Below, one piece after another: positions 46,411 to 60,100 of a stretch of DNA of 64,000 nucleotides. The translations under genes and the position numbers were made by a program. Under the pieces are notes generated by a model that saw only the letters and a list, made by a program, of their open reading frames with translations, was not told the DNA's origin and searched no databases. The stretch is from Acanthaster planci. Its lineage: Eukaryota; Echinodermata; Asteroidea; Valvatida; Acanthasteridae. The stretch lies in assembly GCF_001949145.1 (NCBI RefSeq), contig NW_019091372.1:1960515-2024514 (forward strand), in the 5' to 3' direction. Position 1 is the first letter of the stretch. Each line of letters starts with the position of its first letter.

Positions 46411-47657
46411 AACAGCGGCTACTGACATACATTGTAATTAGCATTACTGTCAACAACTCCATTTGGAAACCAATCCAAATGCGCCTTTTAGGAAGAGGAA
46501 TTTTAAAAACCACGAGCGCCATGCACGACCTCCTGTGGGCCACACACTTCAAGGTTGTCTTACATTTTTTGGGCCAGAAGGTTTTTGCAACCTTTGGTCC
46601 TTTCGCTCCTTCAGAAAAGAAAACCTTTATTTTTTCGAGATTTTTTTTTTTTTAATTAACAGAACAGATACACATATCGAAATGATCAATAGATCAATCG
46701 GTTATAAACTGAGTGACCAAAGTTTTCTTGAAGGTTTAAAGTGAATAAAGGTTGGCTTCATTTTGCCGTAGATTTTCAGCCCTCGCGGGCCCTGTATGGT
46801 GTCTTCCCGCCAAAAGTGTGCCATTATCACACTGTACAAGTTTCAAGTTGCTGTCCACCGGTACCGACCGTTACTTTTCAAAAGCAAAGGTAAGGAGCAC
46901 ATTTTGGTCATTATTGCGAGGACAGTCATTATGCAAAAAGACCATTGAGTCCTTAAATGTACAAAAAACCTCTTGTTGGGACCACAATGTGCAAGATGAA
47001 TACCCTTGCCGCTGTTGATTTTGAATTTATTGGCGGTGATCAATCTTGAGCAACGCGACGCTCGACCCGCGCGATCAAATCACGGCCACTCCACCTCCAT
47101 CCATCTCGAGAACGATGCGAAGGTGTGAAGCGGGCGAGTCATTCCAGGGGCAGGAGGGCCTGTGATCGGGACAGACAGACTCCAAAGGGCTCAAGGGGCT
47201 AAGCCAAGCTTCTCCCCGGGGGGAGGACAGGGAATCCTAGGTGATCAGGCTTCATCAGCCCAAAAGTGTCAGGGATACAGGGGAGAGGGAAGGTTGGGTG
47301 GGGTTGACTCTTGGGATGGGAGTCCGGGTTGGCAATGAGGGTCTTCAGATGAGAAGAAAAGAGGGAGTTGCAGCTCCTAAAATTATTGAAGTACAAACTG
47401 CTTCTTAGGATCTTTTTGTCATAGATCAATTAACCCTGCTAAGCAGAAAATGTTGAATGTGCAAGTACGGTACTGTGAAAACCTGACAATGAATCAAAAC
47501 TTCTGCGCTAAGCAAAAAAAGCTAAAAACCAGCAATCAAAGATGTACACAGTCTAGGCACTCTGGGTGGTAACCTGTGTTAATGAGTAACTATTTCCTGT
47601 CCTTTAAATTGCAAACGGTTCTATTAAATTGGCCAAGTTTGGGGTACTACGATGCAC
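46411..47657. other. Non-coding stretch, no gene seen
   Basis: No exon or element was recognised. Confidence 0.5.
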
Positions 47658-47661
47658 TTAA

Positions 47662-48706
47662 AAGGGTAGCTGCAATGAACTTTTCTTGGACGCAATGTTC
47701 CTGGAACTTAAGACTCTTCTTCAATGTATGAAAATTATTTGACGTCTGTTCCTGGTTAAATGTACTGAAAACATGCCATATTAAAGCATCAATTTGTCCA
47801 TGCTTTGCTGGATGACTGTGGGTGCTATTGCTGTGACATCACAGGGGGGGAAGATATGGTTTACTGCCAAGGCTTCATTGTTAAATTTTGGAACTCTGAA
47901 TTTACTCACTGAAAACACATTTGATAGAGGGTTACTGGCTTGTTTATTCTTTCCGAGGATGGAATTTGCCTGTGGGAGATGTTAGTTAATTTTTTGGATT
48001 TATATAACACTTTATACTCAGTGTTACTTGTGTTGGCTTGTTTATTGCTACTGGTGTGGAAACAAACTAGTACTTATATGCAATGAATTATCACCTCTCA
48101 TAAAAAAAAAATTTCGGCCAGCACAATCATGTAGCAGTTCTTTGTCCACAAACCAAGGCAAGGCCTCCTCTGGTCAGACTGATGTTCCAGAATTGATCTG
48201 GCGACATGGTTTGTTTTTTGTTTTCCTCCAGGGATTGTGCACACACACACGTTGTCGAGTCATGGGACTAGACCAGCTTTGATTTGATATAAGCTGACAA
48301 CAAACAACTTTGTATCCATAGTCTGCTATCATTGTTCAACATTGATCTCGTCGGGATCTATCGCCCTGAGTAAAAGATGGAGCCGCATGCTAAAATGTTG
48401 AGGCAATGCGGCACTGAAGGGAGCTGATGTAGTACTCTCAAAGAAAAGAGAAAGACTTATGAGCACGTTTAAAATCGAAGCGCACGCTGACTAAAGATGA
48501 AACACTGTTTTTTGGGCCTAACATCAAGGTTTTCTTCCCAGGATGAAATCACAGTTCTGATCATGAATACGGAAATCTCATTCGCATAAAAACCAAAACG
48601 GCAGCAAAATACCTTGTAAAATAATGAAACAACCATTGACAATAATGGTTATACTGAGATGCAAATGTGAATTTCAAATGCAGCATTAAAAAAAGGAGTG
48701 ATTCCT
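47662..48706. mobile_element. TTAA-flanked TIR element, family 2 copy 2 (1045 bp)
   Basis: TTAA flanks both ends (47658-47661 and 48707-48710). The left part (CTTTTCTTGGACGC, then CTCTTCTTCAATGTATGAA and ATTATTTGACGTC) and the right part (TCATGAATACGGAAAT, then CGCATAAAAACCAAAA) are collinear with the element at 29959-30532. It is about 470 bp longer and may carry an insertion in its middle. No transposase-like frame. Confidence 0.6.
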
Positions 48707-48710
48707 TTAA

Positions 48711-51082
48711 GACTAATTACTTTCACTTTTACAGAGCTGCATTGGATATGGCGAAGTAAAAATCTAGTTTTTGAAATATTCTTAGGGAGATCTGTAACAA
48801 ATTCATCCCATTACCTCAACAACAACAGCAACGTGTGCTTACAAAAAAAAATGAATGTTTTATTTTGTCACAAATGATATTCAACAGAAAGACCTCAAGG
48901 CCTGTTTTTAACATTTTAATTATGCCTTGAAAAATTTCTCCTGCTAAAAATCTATCTTGAAACACCCAGATTCTGCAAACTTTGTACTGATACAAAACAT
49001 GTCATTTCTTGCTGACCTGGTCCTTTTTTTAGCCGGGGGGGGTTGTTTTGTAATTTTGGGGGTTTCTCTTTCCTATCAACTGCAAAGAATTACAAGAATT
49101 TCAAAGCATGCCAACAAACGATAAATTTTCCCTCTATAAAAAAATTAATAACACTGGACTTCTCTGTCGTAATGCCTGGCCCACAAATTATCCAAGACCA
49201 CTGCGATGTGAAATCATCATCAAATGAATAAACGCCAAACAAACGTCCCCCAGTTAGGCAATACATAAATTTGTGATGTTCCCTGAGGCTAGCAATGATG
49301 AACATTGTTGTTATGAGCGCGCACACCTCCATGTGAATTGTTGACATGGATGCAGGCACACCAGCACACAATAGATCCGCTCTCGGGCGAGGTGCCATCT
49401 TCACACCATTCGTCACGTCTCGGGGATCGCTGTGCACACAAGACCCCTCCCCCATACACATCAACCTGACACAATGGCTCGGCTAAGTTTCATTTCTGTC
49501 TCTCTCTCTCTCTTTCTCCCGTGGGGATCCATTTCGGGGCAATTCCAAGACGGTCCCTGATGAAAAATAAATCCGGCTGCGAAATCATTTGACAAGGGGG
49601 ACTGATCGGCAGGGATGATGCCATTATGTCAAGGGTGTTATCAACACAAAAAGACCATTAAAGGGACACCCTCTGTTCCCGCTACCCAAAGTACAAGTAT
49701 ATGTGTGATCACAAATTGCAGAGTTTTTTTGAATTTGAAGTCATTCAAGCCTACAGAAAAAAGCACATGTACAGGTGCATATGTACATGTACACTGCAGA
49801 GGTGCATCTACTCTCGTATCTGCACCGTATACATGTACTGTACATCGATCCAGTCACTATCAACTACTGTACATTGTACATGCAGTATACGATATGTTCA
49901 AAGAGCCATGCTGAAATTGGTTGGCTATGGCCAGGACATGAACACGTAAACCTATGGAATTAATGGAAGCCGCAAGGAAATGGCTGTGACTGTTTCCCCT
50001 TGACGTATGCGATATCACCAGCTATGGAAATTCAGACAAATGGAGGGGAACATTCTCAATATAAAAGAAATCGGGAAGCCTCTTTAAAATCTACCATTTA
50101 ATGGCCCGAAGGCCACTTTCACCAAATGGTTAATAATGTCGCACATTAAACCTGCCATAACACAAATGTGATTGGGCTCTACAAAGTACATGTACACCCA
50201 CATTGGATAATGTGCACGTACTAACTATGCGTGTCACAGCAACTACCCGAGTACATGTATGCCGAGGTACCGTACGCGTTAATGAGCCCTGTGGGCTTGT
50301 GATCAAGACAATATAAATCACCGCTCTCAACTGCCAGCCGGTTTCCCCTCAGCGGGAGTAAACAGCAATAACTCGGGATATTTGAAGGGGGGTCCTAACG
50401 CACTAACGACACATTATCACAAGTATCATATCTGCTTTCAAAATAAAATCCCATTTGGTTCGGGGGCAGCAGGGAGGGGGGGATGCGTGGGTAGGAAAAT
50501 ATGATCCCAAGCCAGGGTCCATCAGGAATCGCTTGTCTGTCATGCCGCTGGCGTTGAATGTGGCCATTTCAACCAAAGTAAACAGTGTGAAAGGTCTACC
50601 GGGGTTCGCCTCAATGCTTTGTGAAGGTTAATAAAGAGCACTTTTAATGCCATCAACATTTCCCTGGTGACCTTTTCAGATATCCATTCTCAAGAAGCCA
50701 CAATTCATTGTTTTTTTAACACGAATTTGACTATTTTTTATACAAACAAGTAATTAGATGCAAAACCACAGAAACTTTGAAACCCCTTTCCCTGAATTAA
50801 TTCCCTCCCCGTCTAAAATTCCCTACATCCTAGAGGATCAAAGTACATATGAGCTGACAAGGCTTGGTACGATCAATGGGTACATGTAAACCATAAACTG
50901 TTCTATATGTACATACCTCCTTTATGATACACATCTCTGTCATTCCTTATTCAACAGAATACACAGTAAATGTACATGTGCGCAAAAAATCAAAATTAAC
51001 TTTTCAGAATGAGTGGATTAACCAAGAGCTCCCAAAATGTTCATGTTCATGAATGGAAAGGTTCATTTTAATGCTCCTATGT
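48711..51082. other. Non-coding stretch, no gene seen
   Basis: A short TC run (49499-49513) and a dense ACATGTAC-type block (49766-49885) are present. No exon was recognised. Confidence 0.5.
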
Positions 51083-51195
51083 ACTTGCACATGTACGGTA
51101 TGTACATGTGCACGCATGTATCGGTACATGTACATGTTCCTCGGAGTACCGATATGTACTCTACATGTACATGTACGTCATTCTAATAGTACATG
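51083..51195. repeat. Dense ACATGTAC / GTACATGT block with hairpin
   Basis: At least six GTACATG-type palindromic words lie within about 110 bp. Within it TATCGGTAC (51119-51127) pairs exactly with GTACCGATA (51146-51154). Similar blocks lie at 8307-8357, 14011-14043, 17478-17556, 29825-29890 and 49766-49885. This word is overrepresented throughout the window. Confidence 0.75.
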
Positions 51196-51311
51196 TACTT
51201 CATTAGGTATTTGCGAATGGGGTTGTAAGGCCGTTATTTTCCCCAGTGAGTTTGTTTCAGTTTGCGTTTAATAGAAAGAGCAAGCCAAGCTCTTTGTTTT
51301 AATGTGTCACT

Positions 51312-51425
51312 CATTTGGGCATCCCAGTGAAAAACGAGCACGGTGTGGGTGAAAAATGTTGAGGGTTCTGATTGGTTCCCATAGAGCAGGATTGGTCGAC
51401 AGGCCTTTAAACTCTCAAGTGGCTC
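51312..51425. repeat. Distant relative of the 12.9-kb repeat
   Basis: TTTGGGCATCCCAGTGAAAA, then GGGTGAAAAATGTTGAGG and AGGCCTTTAAACTCTCAAGT follow the same order as words at 12960-13080 (TTTGGCATCCAGATGAAAAT, GGGTGACAAATATTGAGG, AGGCCTTTCACTCAAAAGTT). It is a dispersed, diverged repeat. Confidence 0.65.
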
Positions 51426-54308
51426 TACGGTGACTTGCGACTCACTTTCACTGAGCGGGTCACGTTTTCGTAGAGAAGCTACTCTCGGTTTTGAATCATT
51501 GCCCCTCCGAGCATGCTGCCGGTAGGCCAAGGCCCATGTGGAGAAATGCATGTACATACATGTACATACACCGACTTGTGCAACCATTTCCGTCCCCAAC
51601 GCACAGCCCCGTGCCATCAAACCTTTTGCTCACTGTACCGAGAAACGGAATAAAAATAATGGAAGGGTGGGATGAAGAAACAAACCGATCCAGTGAGTTC
51701 GGTTTGCCCTCCAGAAGAAAGTCAATACCAAGGGATGGATTCTTATTGATTTCAGGGGGCCATCTGTAATGGCATTTTGTAGTTGCGTTGCCTCGGTCAA
51801 CAATTGCCGAGCTTATGATGTATCCAATTCACTGGAGAGCGAGAAATGAAAAGAAAGAAAGTAAAGAACCCACGCAGTCATCGTTGCGACCAAAGACAAC
51901 GGCCGAAGGGTGGCCGAATTCAGCTGCAAACCACCGAAGACAGCAGGCTACGGCGGAGAGCTGTCAACCACCACGGAAGGATCTGAAGAGTTGTGCTTGT
52001 GGTAACCTGTGATATTTCCCAGCTGCCGGATTAAGGAGCTGATATAAATTACTGATGAGCAATTAAGCTGGCTCCACATGTATCAGGGCATTATTTTTTG
52101 GTGACATCAGCATAATTATGATAAATTTTCGTTACCAGAAGTTTCCCTTCTGAAGAGAAGAAAATTACATGTACGGTGCATGACAGGCTTGCCACCTCAA
52201 GGCTACGTACACGCACCTAATCCAAAGATTTAAACCAACTGGGCTATTTTGTGTTTCCTTCAGTTGTTATACTCATACAATAATCTCGATTTCTAGCAGG
52301 AAACCAAGGTTTCAACATCCAAGCCGCCACGGCTCAGAGACTTGAGACATCAGGCAAAGACGACATGTTTATGTCTTAAAGGTTTGGGTGAAATCCTAGA
52401 ATGATACCCTGACGACAATCCACACAATGTGGCCCAGCCACCCCCATCGTATGTACACCGTACACGTTGGCCTGGGTGGAAATCAAACCCGGTCCTACTC
52501 CTTGAAGTATTAAGATTCACGCAGAAATACATGTACACGTAACGCTGCGCTGTTCGTGAAACGTGAAAGTTTCCTCCAGGACTGACGAAGAGTTAACATC
52601 ACCATCAAAGGAAGATAACAGGTGACTGCCGGCACACTGCGCGCCCAAACCTGCGGCAACCACGCTACTGGAATACTTGAAAACAGTGCCACCCGGTCGA
52701 TTCAAACACGGTTTGCTAATCAGGTTGAGAAAGGTGGCTTCCTGAATCTGCAATCCATCAAGATTTGTCCTCTTGTCTGCCGCAGGGGAGGGAGGGAGAG
52801 AGGAAGGGGGCAAGACAATGACCGATCTCACTGTTCAGAATGTGCCCCGATAATTGCAGTCAATTGTTTGGCTTGGCTGCGGTAACGTCGTTATATGCCA
52901 AGGAGGGCAGGAGAGTTTACCGAGAGGCGTGCTCTGAAAGTGCAGTCTTGCCCTAACTATTTGATCCTGTTTTTACATGTGCCGTACGAGGCAGTGCAAA
53001 CGTACACAAACCTGGAACTCTCAAGTAGTACGCTCTGTCAAGTGCACTTCCATAAAAGGTGGACATCGATAAGTGGGACAATGGTTGTGGGTACGTGTGG
53101 GTCATATCATAAAAGAGAAAGTTATGAATGTAGGGTACTGTACGACTTAGGCTGATTAAAAATATCCACTGTACATGTATGTGCTCATATAGTGCCTTGT
53201 TCACACAGGATTCAAGGTGCTTCATGATAACTACATGTACCCTCATTCACTGGGTCATGTTCGCTGCTTTTGACTTTTCACACGGCCCGATGACCACCTT
53301 CCAGTTCTACAACCTGAACAGCTTGATTCCCCTCCCCCCAGTTTTGCTTAATTTAAATAAAAACAAAGATAAAATATACTCCATCTTAAACTATTAGCTC
53401 TGTTATAACCTTATATCTCAGCCCCCTATGGAACAGCGGGGGGGGGCTTCAGCATCATGAGTTATTTAGGGGGTAAATTCCAGTCTGGTCCCCTCCCCCC
53501 AACAAACTCTCAGGTGTGTAATTGCTTGCAAGTCTACAGTCCTGACTGCTTTCGCACATACTGTACATGTGCATCAGCAACCAGTGAAAATCAGCATTCA
53601 AATGAATTGCAGAGGATGTTCTCACTAGCCGTCCTACCCCTTGCTTGCACTTGTAATAACTGGGCCCTAAATAATTACCACACTTCCCCTCCCCTGCTCC
53701 GCCTTCAGCCCGTCCTTGAGAAGAAAAACCCATGCACTCTTCGATAATTCCAGCTAGCGCGTCCGTGCAGAGGAAATGATTGTCCAACCTGGTCCACTTA
53801 AAAAACACCCCAGCCGATTATTCGCCTAGCACAACCAAATTTTCCGAGCCGGTCCAATGTAAAAAAAAAACACAGCCTGTGTTTATCTTAAACGTTAGCG
53901 AATCAGATGTGCAATGCACGGGGGGGAGGACAGTAGAGAGATAGCACGGCCGAGGCAATCAATTGGCTAAATGTCACCATGCCCCCTGGCCACAGGGGCT
54001 ACATTTGTACATCATTTTCAAAAGATTAAAAAAAAAATGGCAGCGGTGTTGTTATAGTTTGCCTTGACGGCCAGGGGGGTTTATTTTGGAATATTTTCTT
54101 TTTTCTTCATAGCTAGATTAATCGAGGAGCGAGGCATGAGCGCGTGTAGAACACATGCGCGATAGCAGTAATTTAATTAGGAATGCGGCAAATGCAATTG
54201 GTGATTGTCAAGTTGCGACCATTTTGATAATTCAATGGATAAAAAAAAATGGCCTCCAACGCTGCAAGACACAATATTATCTTCCATCTACAAATACTTC
54301 CCTTATAA
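51426..54308. other. Non-coding stretch, no gene seen
   Basis: No exon was recognised. A weak B-box-like word on the minus strand near 52480-52490 (GGTTTGATTTCC) is noted only. Confidence 0.5.
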
Positions 54309-54553
54309 GAGTAATTCCAGAAATGAGTGGTCCATTTTTTTTGGTGTCCCTGTCACATCTGACACATGATATTGTAAGTTCAGAACACATTTTCTAATTT
54401 CCAAGAGTGACAAACTAACGCAAATTACAGGTACCTGCCAAATAATAGTTTGAAATCAATTCCATTGATATTTCCATGTCAAAAACCAAAAGTCAGATGT
54501 AACAAGGACACAAAGATGACACAGTTTTGGACCCCTAATTTCAGGAACTACCC
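54309..54553. mobile_element. TIR element, family 1 copy 3 (~245 bp)
   Basis: The left end GAGTAATTCCAGAAATGAGT mirrors the right end, read on the minus strand as GGGTAGTTCCTGAAATTAGG. The inner words GGTGTCCCTGTCACATCTGAC and TCAGATGTAACAAGGACAC are also inverted copies. It has the same length and motif order as the element at 19378-19621. No coding capacity. Confidence 0.72.
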
Positions 54554-56990
54554 AGAAATGTGTACATCGTATAATTATTTTTACTAGCTGAATTAAACCT
54601 TTTTCATAACAGTGAACAAAAGAAGCAATGTTTCTCAAATACCATTAAGAGAATCAATTCATTTCATCCTGACACATTTTTTTTTCAAATCTGAACTCCT
54701 ATTTTGGGGAGGTGCAAGTAACCGATACCCAACTGAAAAATACGAGAGTACACTGCCCCAGTTCCTAGTGATATCACCCACAACTTTTCTTCGTAATTTC
54801 TGAATCAACCTCCCTCAAAACAAGGTACCAGCACAACATTCCGTTAATTCAACTACATGTACATATAGTTACCCATCAAAATGAAATACAAATGTTGTTT
54901 GCGTTGTTTACAAGTAAACACAAACACTGTTTTTGAAATATGTCTCCCAAATAACTTGTGTGTACATGTAGCACATGCTACTGAGCACAGTGCAGCAGTG
55001 GGGCAGGGGAGCATCTGTAATGGCCAAGCTATGCAACCAAAATAACTCGGCTGCAGCTTGAAATTACACATGACTCTCATAGACTTGTGTGTGACTTCAA
55101 GTCACAGCCAATTCAGTTGGCCGCAGCCATAGTCACGGGCCTTTGGATACCCGATCAGGTATCCGGTACAACTAAGTGAATTTTGCATTCAGATCCACAA
55201 TGGTACACTTTGATAACCCACTGAAGTGGTTTTAAAACTTGCCACAAATGAAAAGACAAGATATATGCACTGTGTGTTTGCCTAAGCAACTTTAAGTTGA
55301 CAAAAGAAGCCGAAAGCAATGCAATAAATCTCGGCCGGTAACTGAAATGACTTCGGTTGGAAACTATCCGTTCCAAGAAAAGCATCCCTCTGCAAATGGG
55401 TCTAAATCCAGTCTTTCAAAGCAACGTAGAGTGCGCACACATGCGTCCCTTGTGACCTTGTGAAAATAGGAAGCTTCAAACCGAGCAATGTGACCTCTGC
55501 GATATTGCCCAAACATTATTGATGTTATTGATTGCGACGGCACGAAACAGGGGACAGCGTCTTCGGTAATTGTCCCTGGTATTTGGAAGACACAGGAGCA
55601 AGACACGTTATTCAATGGCAAACGATTTTTGTCTGCTAAATATTTCCTAATTAAAAAGCAAGCTTGGTGTACCTATGTTGAGTTCTGCAGTGAGACACGT
55701 CTACACAGATAGTTAACGCAGTTACCATGCCAACTAATAGTTGCTAGGCTCTATTTTCCTAAATCCTCCAAAAGCAGCAAAAGTTCTCAAAAGCAGCAAA
55801 AGTTCTCAAAAATTCTGAATGACCTCAGAGGGTTAATACCGTACCAGGTTAAGTTCACAGAAAGCAACACTGTAAAAGAAACTAAAGCTTGTAAAAAGTC
55901 CATCTAAATCTGAAATTGGAGACCAACACAATTAAAAAATAATGCCATTTCTTACCCTACTTCTGGCAGCAGTACAAGTGCAGATTGACATCTTGTTGCT
56001 TCACCTTTGACCTTTGGGGCTACCATGCTTCGTATTCAAAATCCAAGAGCTCAGCTTTCATCTCCCCCCGCAGCAAGCAGAGCGAGTTGTGTACGTGTGT
56101 TTGTTTGTTTGGCTTTGGTCTCCTCCAATTCAATTAGTGTCAATGTACATGTACCTCCGCACAAAATGGCATTTGCACAAAAAATTACATGGCCGAGTGC
56201 CGTGGCAGACTCAAATGTCAAGCGGCCATTTTACGTTACCACATTTTTTTTCGGGCATCTCTCTCTTGTACTCCTGGTGTAAATATTTCCTGGAGTTTGA
56301 CAAACAGCGAGCCTCCACGAAATGGCAATAATTTCCTCGTGTGCACGGCGAAACAGGATCGGGTTCCCTGACACCCAACACGCCCACTCCAAAAATTACC
56401 GAGAATTGTTTGACGTGTTGCAATCTTTTGTGCACATCTACATCTGGAGGTTGTTATCTCTCCAAGTTTAAAAGACACCATCTAATGTGGTATTTTTCAA
56501 GGGAAACGAAAACTCAACTCGTCCTTCCCCCAAAAAAACCGTGGCTGTGGGTCAGCAAACCAGCTTGCACTCATCTGTCAAGAATGCCGAAACTTCTTCC
56601 AGAGATACCCTTATCTACGGTGACCCTCGCAACTGTCAAAGACGATATATTTGGACGAGGGCCACCAAAAAAGGCAAGAAACAGTTCTCCTTCGCTGGCC
56701 AATGTTTACAGTCATTGTGGAATGCCTCCCATACTTGTGGACCTGACCGGCACTGGGCTGATGGCCTAGGTGAATGTTCCCAATGGCATCCAAGATTTAT
56801 GACGTTATCAGGTACAATTTTACCGTACAATGAAACTGGCAAAATTGCCACACATGTCAGTTGCTCCTCACAGACAGGATGACTCAGATTTGGGAGCAAT
56901 CTTTTTTCTCTCTTTTAAGTTTTTACTTTCTTTCCCCACGAGTCAGTCAAGCACTGTTGGCTGAGGGGGTTAAAAAGTCAGTTTCACTGG
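54554..56990. other. Non-coding stretch, no gene seen
   Basis: A short exact repeat (CAAAAGCAGCAAAAGTTCT twice, about 55769-55806) is present. The plus-strand frames at 56341-56882 have no family match. Confidence 0.5.
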
Positions 56991-57155
56991 CTGCTCCAGC
57001 GGGAGTTGAACCTGGAGCTTTCCCGTTACAAAAGTCCAGACCATTGTCACCAATTGGCAATGCTCAAATCCACTGGGGACTCTGGTGGGAACTGAACCTT
57101 GTCCCGCTCAGTTCATGGCGCGTTAGACAATGAAGCATTTGCTTGCTCCACAAGG
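56991..57155 (-). mobile_element. Two tRNA B-box-like words, possible SINE relics
   Basis: On the minus strand GGTTCAACTCC (57012-57002) and GGTTCAGTTCC (57098-57088) each resemble the tRNA B-box, 86 bp apart. Each is two or fewer bases off consensus. No good A-box was seen. This is a tentative call. Confidence 0.35.
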
Positions 57156-60100
57156 GTGGGCGGCTACAATTCTTGTTGATATGGAATGTTCCACGAGCAA
57201 ACACTCGGGTGAAAATGAGCCACAAAGGGCTGTCTTGTTTTCCTTTAAAAAGAACTCTGGGCTCCGGCCTCAGAGGGAAGACCAATCATTCCCGTCCTAA
57301 TGCGCACTCATCCCCCGCTGATAACTGTTCAACTTCGGTTACATTGTAACTGATGAGATTTATTTATAATGCTAGGTGGAAATGCATACACCATCGGCTG
57401 TGAAGACGGCGGACGACATTTCTCGTGGCTTGTATCAGGTGCCGAGGAGTTTTAAGCTCCGCTGAGATGCGCACGATATTCTTCGCTGCACTCGCTAGTT
57501 CTCTCCTGACAGATGAAAAAGGGGATCAAAGTCTGCCAACAATTCATGAATGGGTCTCGGGTAGCCGTAACTGAGATGTACTGCACCCAAAAAAAATCTT
57601 TTAACTTAATCAGCTGCCTACATAAGTATAAAGTTGAGACATTTGTGGCCAAAGAGAGAGGGGGGACAAATGTGTTAACCTGATCAACTGCCTACCCAAG
57701 CACAAACTGGAGTCTTCTGAAGCCACCAAAATGTGTTAACTTGATGACGGCTTAGGCAGCAGAAAATTGCACCATTGCCCAACACGGGGCCAATTTCAGA
57801 AAGCTGATTACGTAAGAACACACACATCTGCTTAGCATAAATGTAAATACATCGGTAATGCTTCAGTTGGTATTCTTAATTTTTCTGCTTAATATAAACC
57901 ACTGCTGCTAAATAAATCAAATATCCAGAAACACCTTTTAAGCAGCTAGAAAAGATATACTAAAATGCCAGCAACAAACAGGGTTACCGGCTAGAATCTT
58001 ATACCATGTATTACATGTATCTTTACAACTACTTTTGGTTGGTATTCTGCCTTCCTTTGTTAACTGTGCTAACTCGTTAAGCAGGATTTTGCATAATTTG
58101 TAATGCAACTTTTTAAATCTGCCAAAGTGGATATGTTTGAAGTCATTACAAGTTCAAATAACATTTTGAAAAGAATTATTTTGGCTAGTTTACGGGTATT
58201 CCAATTTTTTGAAGCCAGCAGATTGGCCAACTTTGGCTACAATAGAAGCAGCTCTGGAAACAAGTGATTAACAAGTGAGGAAAAAGGAAGAAAAACTTCA
58301 AAGTTCTGATCACAGGTTCTTGAGCTTCCATTAACACAAACAGCAAATCCCAACAGGGGAAAAAAGTGTGGGCTCATTTGCATGAAGGAGGTTGGAGACC
58401 GGTGAAGCTGATGGTCCAAATGCACAGTGACACTCAAGATAAATTCCACTACAGATGGCCTGCGTTATGCCCGATCACACACCAAAATAGTTTTGGATAG
58501 CTTGATGGCAGGTATTCGCCACATGGAACCATCACACGCACAACACTCTGGATGGAGAGAGACGGGCCACGAATAGCGTGAGCGATACAGCACGATTAGC
58601 CAATCAAGTGTTTTGTGGAGTGGTTTCCCGGTGGCAGCTAGCTCTCTAACTGACAGACAAAAAAAAAACCCTGTTGAATAAACAGTGGAAACATAGACAC
58701 TGAAGCACAAGAGCTATGTGTAAGTTTGACCAGTGCTCCTCGACGGCAGAAAACTGGACAACGGGGGTTGTGCAAACCCACTTTTAATGCCAGGGCCTTG
58801 TGTGAGATCTCCCAAGGGCAGGCCAGACAGCACAGTTGCTCTCAGTCATCACAGCCAGTTGAGTCCTGTTGGCACACTGTCATCGACGGGCAGGAACGTT
58901 TTCACACTTCTCAGAAGTGCATCTGATGCTTTGAACGGTCCAATGAGTAGCGTTGTCTGAAGGGTGCAGAAATGGCAACGGTTGATGCATTTTTAGTCGA
59001 TACTTCTAAACCCAGCGATGCTCCAATGGAACATATGTCAACAGACACACAATCGTACCGAATATATATATATACTGGTATATACGGCAGCCCGGCATTA
59101 ATCTAAAGGGTGAAACTGCCTTGCACCCGGCTGCGTCAAACACTCAGATGATTTAGGGCGCACCAATTACTGCCAGGGAAAAAAATTCCTTGGGCTGAAT
59201 TCTTTGGGTGCACAAAGCGAAGACTGTATGGGAGCAGGCTCGCAGAGTCAATTTCGGCCTCCGCACCGAAGCCGTGGTGGAATTCTCGGCCAACGCTCCG
59301 CATCGAACGACGGGTCCCCCGGTGTGATTAATGTCCGATCGGCCCGGCCATATATCTTGATAGCATGATGGGAATAATAATCCATGTATCACATCAGAAA
59401 CGCCGGCTTCAACACTGGCACGGAATTTCAAAATAAATCATGGCTCATTCTTCCCACCCATCCCACAAATCTCCCTTTCTTTGAGTTTCTCTCGCCTCTG
59501 TCCCCATTTTCCGATTTCACGTTCTGGCTGTGTTTTTCGCCCAATGAATTGGTGCCCTTGGTGCCTATAATTCTCCCTTGATTCCTCAGCTGGTAAAGTG
59601 CACTATGGCGCAACAGTCACACCCATGAAAACCTGTAAATTGGGTGAGTAACTTTCTACCGCGGACAAATCCCTCCAATTTTCTTGATCAAGAGTTTTGG
59701 CTTTTTTTTTCTATGAGGCAAAACGCCGTGATGAACAGTTTGATCAAATGCAGCTATAAACGACAGCGTCTGGAAGCTGTCTTCATCTTTGATTTCAAAT
59801 CAATCACTCAGAACTAACAAAAAAAGAAGATGGGTCCCCTCCTGAGGAAAACTCACACTTGTTGAAATGGGGTCTTAGGAGTACTTTCACCATGAGTAAT
59901 ACAACATCTTTTCCTCAGCGCCTTCGGAAAGGAATTACGTGCGACACGTAATTCAATCAGCTTGGAAAGAAAATGTTTCCACCGTCGCTAAGAGCCGGGG
60001 TCATTAAGAAACTGTCTTCCAGGGCTTCTGGAGCAAGATGAAGCAAGGTTACCAAACTGGGTTCGGGCCTGAATGCGTAATGACCGTGCCTGCAGCACAT

